A stretch of DNA of 37,026 bases from CAYUDP01 sp964443725 (GTDB lineage Bacteria; Patescibacteriota; Minisyncoccia; Phycocordibacterales; JAKFXT01): the NCBI GenBank assembly GCA_964443725.1, contig CAYUDP010000007.1:1-37026 (forward strand), given 5' to 3'. Each line of letters starts with the position of its first letter. Position 1 is the stretch's first letter. A program made the position numbers and the translations under genes. Below are positions 31,958-37,026 of this stretch, piece by piece. The notes beneath the pieces are model-generated. The model searched no databases. It had not been told where the DNA came from and was given only the letters and a program-made list of their open reading frames with translations.

Positions 31958-32629
31958 TTAGGAAACAATTACAACAAACTCCCCCTTTTGTTTTTCTTTG
32001 GTCAATTTTTCTTTAACGGATTTGGGGGTTCCCCTCAGTACTTCCTCAAATATTTTTGTAAGCTCTCTTGCAACTGTTATCTGTTTGTCGGGACAAAATT
32101 TATCAAGCGACTCAAGTGATTTTATTATCCTATGTGGCGATTCATAAAAAACAACCGGCCTTTTTGTATTCGCAATCTCCTTAAACAAAGTTTCTCGACC
32201 TTTCTTATGAGGTAAAAAACCCAAAAAGACAAATTCATGCAAATCGACCCCAGATATAGATATCGCAGTTGTCAAAGCGGATACTCCAGGAACAGATTCT
32301 ACCTTAACTTTTCCTTCCATTTTCTCCATTATCTCTCTAACCAAAATACCGCCTGGATCAGAAACACCTGGTGTTCCAGCGTCTGTAACCAGAGCAATGT
32401 TTTTCCCATCACTTAGCCAGGCAATTATTTTATCAATACTAGCTCCACTTTTCTGCTCATTATATGTAGAAAGTTGTTTATCTTTTATGTCGAAATGATT
32501 TAACAACTTTTTAGTCACACGGGTATCTTCACAAAGGACAATATCGGCCTCCTTTAAAGCCGAAATTGCTCTCAGGGTTATATCCCCCAAGTTGCCTATA
32601 GGTGTTCCAACAATATATAAATATGACAT
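31958..32629 (-). CDS. rsmI: 16S rRNA (cytidine-1402-2'-O)-methyltransferase RsmI
   Basis: Methylates the ribose of C1402 in the decoding centre of 16S rRNA with SAM. 223 residues, TP-methylase fold: YIVGTPIGNLGDITLRA (5-21), LCEDTRVTKKLL (32-43), ALVTDAGTPGVSDPGG (79-94, SAM-binding loop), ESVPGVSALTTAISISG and VFYESPHRI (about 155-163), all typical of RsmI. Shorter than E. coli RsmI (286) because the C-terminal extension is missing, common in small genomes. TTTAGTAT is a possible -10 about 8 nt upstream, overlapping the U tract of the preceding terminator. Confidence 0.94.
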   Translation of the reverse strand: MSYLYIVGTPIGNLGDITLRAISALKEADIVLCEDTRVTKKLLNHFDIKDKQLSTYNEQKSGASIDKIIAWLSDGKNIALVTDAGTPGVSDPGGILVREIMEKMEGKVKVESVPGVSALTTAISISGVDLHEFVFLGFLPHKKGRETLFKEIANTKRPVVFYESPHRIIKSLESLDKFCPDKQITVARELTKIFEEVLRGTPKSVKEKLTKEKQKGEFVVIVS

Positions 32630-32640
32630 ATATGAATACT

Positions 32641-32697
32641 AAAAAAGAAAAGCTCCGCCGTAAAGCTCCACAGACTAAGTGGTGCTAAAACGGCGGA
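32641..32697 (-). terminator. Terminator of the orphan GC-rich gene
   Basis: TCCGCCGT (32654-32661) pairs with ACGGCGGA (32690-32697); inside, AGC-T-CCAC pairs with GTGG-T-GCT. On the minus strand the stem is followed by GCTTTTCTTTTTT (to 32641), a good rho-independent terminator 15 nt after the stop at 32713. Confidence 0.85.
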
Positions 32698-32712
32698 ACA
32701 CAATCCATCACT

Positions 32713-33501
32713 TCAACCGAAGACCCCCGAAAGCCGCCGTCCCCTGTCCTCATGCATTTTCCTCAGGGCTATTGCTTCATCTTCAAACCCAGCCCTCTCN
32801 NNNNNNNNNNNNNNNNNNNNNNNNNNNNNNNNNNNNNNNNNNNNNNNNNNNNNNNNNNNNNNNNNNNNNNNNNNNNNNNNNNNNNNNNNNNNNNNNNNNT
32901 TAACGGGCGTCTTGTCGAAACCTTCATCTACGATGAATTTTTTGGCCAAGTACCTTGCCCTATACAAGTAATATTGACCAAGAATAAACTTCCCGACTGC
33001 CCGCAAACAGAGCGGATGCCCGAATTCGCCCGAAGATCGCGCAAGCAACATGCGCCCCGCAATCCTATGCAAATGGGTAATGCTGAGGACCTTCCTTTCT
33101 AGCCCACCTCCCATTTTAGGAGGTATGTTGAGCATCAAGTCGTAAAGCATTCCTGCGCGATTGAAGTCAGCCGGACGGTCTGGCGAAAGAGCTCTCAGAT
33201 ACTGGTCTTCAAGCTCAAACGGAACTTCCCCCGACAAAACAGCTTCACCACTTGAATAATCTCGACTTGCGTTTGTCACATGCATGTTGGTTATTCGCGT
33301 AGCCCGACCCACCTCGCTCGATATGACTCGCCCATCGAAAGAAATAGCTCCATTCACATCAATACCGACAGAGCCTCTATCTATGACGGCGAAAGTAGAA
33401 AAACAAAGTGCACCACCACAGATATAAAACTCGACAGGGCCTGGATCTCTTGCCGTACCGTAACTACTGATGTCAGTACGGAATCTTGCTTTGAGTTTCA
33501 T
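32713..33501 (-). CDS. Unrecognised protein, GC-rich in part, interrupted by a scaffold gap
   Basis: No family recognised. 200 residues before the gap and 28 after it; the frame agrees across the 100 N but the real length is unknown. The N-terminal part (MKLKARFRTDISSYGTARDP, EFYICGGALCFSTFAVIDRG, SVGIDVNGAISFDGRVI) looks beta-rich; the later part (LERKVLSITHLHRIAGRMLL, FGHPLCLRAVGKFILGQYYL, YRARYLAKKFIVDEGFDKT) looks helical and basic. The tail ERAGFEDEAIALRKMHEDRG is helical. Base composition differs from all neighbours: 39 of 60 bases are G/C at 33001-33060, with GCG and CGC codons elsewhere rare. It has a clear Shine-Dalgarno (33508-33512), unlike most genes here, and terminators on both sides. 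This suggests a recently acquired single-gene cassette between murC and rsmI. Confidence 0.65.
   Translation of the reverse strand: MKLKARFRTDISSYGTARDPGPVEFYICGGALCFSTFAVIDRGSVGIDVNGAISFDGRVISSEVGRATRITNMHVTNASRDYSSGEAVLSGEVPFELEDQYLRALSPDRPADFNRAGMLYDLMLNIPPKMGGGLERKVLSITHLHRIAGRMLLARSSGEFGHPLCLRAVGKFILGQYYLYRARYLAKKFIVDEGFDKTPVXXXXXXXXXXXXXXXXXXXXXXXXXXXXXXXXXXERAGFEDEAIALRKMHEDRGRRLSGVFG
32800..32899. other. Scaffold gap, 100 N
   Basis: Exactly 100 N inside the orphan gene. Both flanks are GC-rich and share the minus-strand frame, so they probably belong to one gene, but the missing length is unknown. Confidence 0.97.
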
Positions 33502-33507
33502 CTTCTT

Positions 33508-33512
33508 CTCCC
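33508..33512 (-). promoter_or_regulatory. Shine-Dalgarno of the orphan GC-rich gene
   Basis: GGGAG on the minus strand, 6 nt (AAGAAG) before the ATG at 33501. It supports the start and is notable because neighbouring genes lack such sites. Confidence 0.65.
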
Positions 33513-33515
33513 AAG

Positions 33516-33561
33516 AACAAAAACAAAGACCCTAAGTGGCAAAGTAAAACCACAAGTAGGG
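33516..33561 (-). terminator. Terminator after murC
   Basis: CCCT and GTGG (33531-33539 region) pair with CCAC and AGGG (33550-33561) across an internal loop, giving an interrupted 8-bp stem with a 10-nt loop. The T-rich run TCTTTGTTTTTGTT follows on the minus strand. It ends the murI-murD-murC unit 7 nt after the murC stop. Confidence 0.6.
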
Positions 33562-33568
33562 CCAACCT

Positions 33569-34867
33569 CTACTGATTTAACATCATCTCTCCTATTTTGT
33601 AAACATCTCCAGCCCCTATTGTGATAAAGATATCCCCTCTCTTAAGTTCCTTGGATAATAGATCTTTTGCTATATCAAAATTTTCCACATACAAAGCCCG
33701 ATCGCCAATCTTATTTGCAAGCATTTCACTATTTATACTGGGATCCTTATGCTCCCTCGCTGCATAAATTGGTAAAATCAAAACCTTATCAACATCAATA
33801 AAAGAATTTGAGAAATCACCCAAAAGCATTTTAGTCCTCGAATATAAGTGGGGTTGAAAGGCTACAATGATTTTTTTATCAACAAATTTTTCTCTAGCTC
33901 CACGCAAAGTAGCTTTTATCTCTGTTGGATGATGACCATAATCATCATATATAGTAGTGCCATTTTCGGTTTCACCCTTTAGTTCAAACCTTCTCCATGT
34001 TCCTTCAAAATTAGAAACTGACATTTCGGCTTCTGAAAAATTTAGTTTTAAAATATCTGCAACCGCAAGTGCTATAGAAGCATTTAATTTATTGTGGACA
34101 CCTTGAACAGCCATGGGTAAATCATTTTCAAGATAATCCCGATAATTTATCACCTTACAGTCAAGCCCTTTTGTAACTTCCTTCACTTTTTCATCATCAG
34201 TATCACATATTACATATCCATCCCTTGGAACTTTAAGTACGAATTCTCTAAAAGCTGATTTAATATCCTCAATATCTTTGTAATAATCCAAATGATCATT
34301 ATCAATATTTGTAATAATGGCAATCTTAGGATGAAGATTTAAAAATGATCTTCTATATTCACAAGCCTCGACAACAAATAAATCACTATCTCCAGAGACA
34401 AAGTTGCTATTATACTCTTTAAGAAGAGAGCCTACTATAACAGTCGGACTCTTCTTAGCTTCTAACAATACTTTTGCAATCATGGCGGTTGTGGTTGTCT
34501 TACCATGTGTGCCAGAAACAGCTATCGTATAACTATCTTTTGAGATAAGCCCAAGGCCTTCAAAATAAGTTAAAACTGGTTTACCAAGTTTTCTTGTTTC
34601 TTTCATAAGATCTGGGGTTAAATCATCCCATGCAAGACTATATATATAAAGATCAGCATCTTTTTTTACATCTTTAAAATCTGTAGATATTTTTATATCT
34701 ACAGATTTATCAAAAAGTTCCGACAGAGTATTCGAGCTCTCGCAATCATTTATACCAGAAATATCAAAACCCTGATTCAACATCATCTTTGCAAGAGCAG
34801 AGATCCCGATCCCGCCAATACCAATAAAATGCACCTTATTTATTTTTGACAAATCAATTTCCTGCAT
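33569..34867 (-). CDS. murC: UDP-N-acetylmuramate--L-alanine ligase MurC
   Basis: ATP-dependent addition of L-Ala to UDP-MurNAc, the first step of the peptide stem; cytosolic. 432 residues (E. coli 491). N-terminal UDP-binding domain VHFIGIGGIGISALAKMM (12-29); P-loop VSGTHGKTTTTAMIAKVLL (about 117-135); NIDNDHLDYYKDIEDI with metal/ATP residues; IYDDYGHHPTEIKATL (MurC-specific His-Pro-Thr-Glu motif); and AFQPHLYSRTK. It follows murD with a TAATG overlap (stop and start share one base), so translation is coupled. Followed by a terminator. Confidence 0.96.
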   Translation of the reverse strand: MQEIDLSKINKVHFIGIGGIGISALAKMMLNQGFDISGINDCESSNTLSELFDKSVDIKISTDFKDVKKDADLYIYSLAWDDLTPDLMKETRKLGKPVLTYFEGLGLISKDSYTIAVSGTHGKTTTTAMIAKVLLEAKKSPTVIVGSLLKEYNSNFVSGDSDLFVVEACEYRRSFLNLHPKIAIITNIDNDHLDYYKDIEDIKSAFREFVLKVPRDGYVICDTDDEKVKEVTKGLDCKVINYRDYLENDLPMAVQGVHNKLNASIALAVADILKLNFSEAEMSVSNFEGTWRRFELKGETENGTTIYDDYGHHPTEIKATLRGAREKFVDKKIIVAFQPHLYSRTKMLLGDFSNSFIDVDKVLILPIYAAREHKDPSINSEMLANKIGDRALYVENFDIAKDLLSKELKRGDIFITIGAGDVYKIGEMMLNQ

Positions 34868-36216
34868 TAAATTTTATTCACTATTTTATTAAATTTTTCA
34901 CCCCTATCATACTCATTCTTAAACATCCCAAAAGAAGCAAAAGCTGGGCTGAGCAAAATAACATCTCCCTTGTCTGACATATCCATAGCCTCAAGAACTG
35001 CATCTCCCAAGTCGTCATACTCAAACGCCGGAACTTTCATTTTATCCCACATAGTCTTAATTCTCTCCGTGCCGGTACCTGATAGTAAAACGACGGACTT
35101 CACACTTATTTTTATTTCTTTCAAAAGTTTCAACATGTCAAGATTTTTATCTGCTCCACCCATTATAAGAACTACATTTCTCTTGTCTTTTTCACAAAGT
35201 GCCCTTAGGGCAACAATAGTCGCCTCCGGAGTTGTTGCGGTAGTATCATTATATATTTTCCTGCCATAAGCATTTCTGATGAATTCAAGTCTTCCCGGTA
35301 CACCTTTAAAATCTTTCAGGGCTTTTTTTATTACGGAATCTTTTACACCTAAAGCATTGCAGACTGAAACAGCAATGCTGGCATTATAGGCGTTATGTTC
35401 TCCAGGAACCCTAAGACTGAAGCCTTCTTTTAGTTTTGTATTTGGAATAATTATTCTAGCTTTTGATTTAAAATTGTTTTTACTTGAAAATTCTTCAAAA
35501 AACTTTTTCATTTGGCGTCCCAAAACAAGCGTGTCACCACTTTTTTGGTACAAAAAAATATTAGCCTTATCTTTAAAATATTTCTCTAGGGAATCCTTAT
35601 AATAATTGAGGTGGTCTGGATAAAAAGTCGTGAACACCGAAATATTTGGACTCATCTTGGCATCTCCAAATCCCTGAAGTTGCCACGAATCAAGTTCAAA
35701 GACTGCGATATCCGCGTCTTTTACTCTACGAAGTAAATCTAGGTTTGAAACACCTAAAACATTCCCCCCCAATAAAACTTTCTTTCCAGAAGTTGAGAGT
35801 ATATGACTTATCATCTGTGTGACAGTAGACTTACCTCTCGTGCCAGTAACAGCAATCATGGGAACATTTGAAAGTTTTTTAAACAACGAGGCACTCATTT
35901 CAACTGGAATCTTATTTTTCTTTGCCTCCTTTGTGTATATAGAATCAAGAGGAACACCAGCTGATTTCAAAATCAAATCTCTATTTTTAAAATCTTCCAA
36001 TTTATGTCCCCCCAAATGAAAAGATACATTTTTATATTTGGACAACTTCTTTATAGAATCTCTGAGAGCTAGTTCGTCTTTTAAATCCGTAACAAGCACA
36101 TCGGCTCCACAATCAAGTAAAAACTTAGCATCGCCAACCCCCCTTCCTAAGAGACCAAGCCCCATTAAAGTTATTTTTTTACCCTTAAAATATTCTTTGC
36201 ATTTTTTCTCTATCAT
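34867..36216 (-). CDS. murD: UDP-N-acetylmuramoylalanine--D-glutamate ligase MurD
   Basis: Adds D-Glu to UDP-MurNAc-L-Ala. 449 residues. N-terminal MGLGLLGRGVGDAKFLLDCG; P-loop VTGTRGKSTVTQMI (about 121-134, Arg where most MurD have Asn); FTTFYPDHLNYY (metal/substrate His); EHNAYNASIAVSVCNALGV; YNDTTATTPEATIVALRAL; and a C-terminal domain with LLSPAFASFGMFKNEYDRG, the MurD-specific SPAxASFDxFK motif with Gly for Asp and Phe for Cys. It lies between murI (4-nt spacer) and murC (1-nt overlap). MurI makes its D-Glu substrate, so gene order follows need. Confidence 0.95.
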   Translation of the reverse strand: MIEKKCKEYFKGKKITLMGLGLLGRGVGDAKFLLDCGADVLVTDLKDELALRDSIKKLSKYKNVSFHLGGHKLEDFKNRDLILKSAGVPLDSIYTKEAKKNKIPVEMSASLFKKLSNVPMIAVTGTRGKSTVTQMISHILSTSGKKVLLGGNVLGVSNLDLLRRVKDADIAVFELDSWQLQGFGDAKMSPNISVFTTFYPDHLNYYKDSLEKYFKDKANIFLYQKSGDTLVLGRQMKKFFEEFSSKNNFKSKARIIIPNTKLKEGFSLRVPGEHNAYNASIAVSVCNALGVKDSVIKKALKDFKGVPGRLEFIRNAYGRKIYNDTTATTPEATIVALRALCEKDKRNVVLIMGGADKNLDMLKLLKEIKISVKSVVLLSGTGTERIKTMWDKMKVPAFEYDDLGDAVLEAMDMSDKGDVILLSPAFASFGMFKNEYDRGEKFNKIVNKI

Positions 36217-36220
36217 GTTT

Positions 36221-36988
36221 TTAATCTAAGACTTTAATTATATATTTCTTATCCCCCATGATTTCACTCACTTTGTCCCTAAAAAACTTTGAATCTTTTG
36301 AGATAATAAATTTTCTTTTTGAACTACCTCTCACAGAACCAAATTTTTTCAAAGCTTCCTTGGCCACAAATTCTGCTGGGTCAATTATTTTAAACCTGAA
36401 CCCCAAATCCTTTTTGACTTTTTCAAATATACCCATAACAAGAGGATAATGTGTACAACCCAAGACAACATGGTCATACTCCACTTTTATTTTAGCAAAA
36501 GTTTTTCTAATAGTTTTTTCAATATCTTTTTCATCCCCCCCGTTTTCTATTATTCCAGCTAGACTTGGTATTGCTTCTGTATCGATTTTTACCTGAATTG
36601 TTTTGAATCCATTTTGATATATACCGGAGCGAATTGTAGCCTCTGTCCCCAAAAGCAATATCTTCTTATCTGTTTTATTTTTAAAAGATTTAACCGTCGG
36701 ATAAACCATCTCTATTAAGTTATCCTTTGGTACACCCATTAGATCAAAAAGTGGAAAGGCGATATTCGCAGAAACACTATTACAAGCACTTATGATATGA
36801 GTAGCCCCATTATCAAGCAAAATTTCGAAATCGATTATTGTTAGAGCCCCCAACTCTTCCCCAGTTTTGTTTCCATAAGGGGCATTCTTTATGTCACCAA
36901 AATACACAATATCTGAATTTGGCAATTTCTTCTCAATTGCTTTAAGTACTGTCAAACCTCCTGAACCAGAATCAAATATACCAATCAT
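36221..36988 (-). CDS. murI: Glutamate racemase MurI
   Basis: Converts L-Glu to D-Glu for MurD; cytosolic. 255 residues. GIFDSGSGGLTVLKAI (3-18), YFGDIKNAPYGNKT (29-42), first catalytic Cys in SACNSVSA (C69; most relatives have NT where this has NS), EATIRSGIYQ, and second catalytic Cys in LGCTHYPLV (C178) with H180. Both acid/base Cys are present. First gene of murI-murD-murC. A TATAGT -10 sits 7 nt before the ATG, so the operon mRNA is probably leaderless. Confidence 0.95.
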   Translation of the reverse strand: MIGIFDSGSGGLTVLKAIEKKLPNSDIVYFGDIKNAPYGNKTGEELGALTIIDFEILLDNGATHIISACNSVSANIAFPLFDLMGVPKDNLIEMVYPTVKSFKNKTDKKILLLGTEATIRSGIYQNGFKTIQVKIDTEAIPSLAGIIENGGDEKDIEKTIRKTFAKIKVEYDHVVLGCTHYPLVMGIFEKVKKDLGFRFKIIDPAEFVAKEALKKFGSVRGSSKRKFIISKDSKFFRDKVSEIMGDKKYIIKVLD

Positions 36989-36995
36989 TATGAAT

Positions 36996-37001
36996 ACTAT
37001 A
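36996..37001 (-). promoter_or_regulatory. -10 box of the murI-murD-murC operon
   Basis: TATAGT on the minus strand, 7 nt before the ATG at 36988, so transcription would start at or next to the start codon. The sequence between box and ATG (ATTCATA) is nearly the same as that in front of rsmI. The -35 region lies too near the window edge to judge. Confidence 0.45.
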
Positions 37002-37026
37002 CAAAAATACTAGAGGCGATGCTACA

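Noticed and set aside
1..37026. CRISPR arrays, insertion sequences, prophage or tRNA genes
   Set aside because: Both strands were scanned for spaced repeats, transposase/integrase motifs and cloverleaf arms; none was convincing.

Overview
The window looks like part of a Patescibacteria (Candidate Phyla Radiation) genome, most likely of the Parcubacteria group. This is inferred from gene content: a SecA with an extra N-terminal-domain insertion and a SEC-C tail, a soluble TraD/VirD4-like ATPase with a long charged tail, a lamin-tail/PKD surface protein, a DUF4015-type putative glycoside hydrolase, a phosphoenolpyruvate synthase beside a type-2 glycerate kinase, lysine-rich microproteins, and an AT-rich genome with few Shine-Dalgarno sites. 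Stop codons behave as in the standard bacterial code: TGA ends the lactate dehydrogenase gene inside an ATGA overlap with enolase. I found no rRNA, tRNA, CRISPR array, transposase or integrase.

Layout. Positions 1-5811 (all minus) hold a compact carbon cluster: glycerate 2-kinase, phosphoenolpyruvate synthase, D-lactate dehydrogenase and enolase (cut by the window edge). Together these could take glycerate to lactate through 2-phosphoglycerate, PEP and pyruvate. Positions 5869-10027 (minus) hold a DUF1653 protein, secA, a 23-residue lysine-rich peptide and murB. Positions 10028-11667 are an accessory patch: a 12-bp inverted repeat at the murB start, a 20-residue lysine-rich peptide on the plus strand, a 22-bp-stem terminator, and a secreted-protein gene flanked by two direct copies of a structured leader. 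One leader copy is attached to a decayed gene stub, and the intact gene's leader carries a G9 tract.

Positions 11668-26271 form a surface-glycan locus: O-antigen-ligase-like protein with TPRs, methyltransferases, a flippase (the only sizeable plus-strand gene), an acyltransferase, a polysaccharide deacetylase, five GT4 glycosyltransferases (two broken by a scaffold gap), an ArnA-type UDP-sugar decarboxylase/epimerase and a short-chain dehydrogenase. Positions 26249-32629 hold the lamin-tail/PKD protein, the coupling ATPase, a methyltransferase, the DUF4015 protein, a small membrane protein and rsmI. Positions 32641-33561 hold an unrecognised gene, GC-rich in part and bounded by terminators, wedged between rsmI and the murI-murD-murC peptidoglycan operon (33569-36988).

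The sequence is a scaffold with three runs of exactly 100 N (21020-21119, 25261-25360, 32800-32899), conventional for gaps of unknown size. Reading frames that cross them are not reliable: the apparent 638-residue glycosyltransferase over the first gap is two different genes. Several genes (glycerate kinase, secA, O-antigen ligase, murI) have a good -10 hexamer only 7-10 nt before the start codon, implying leaderless mRNAs. All functions are from reading the translations; no database search was run.
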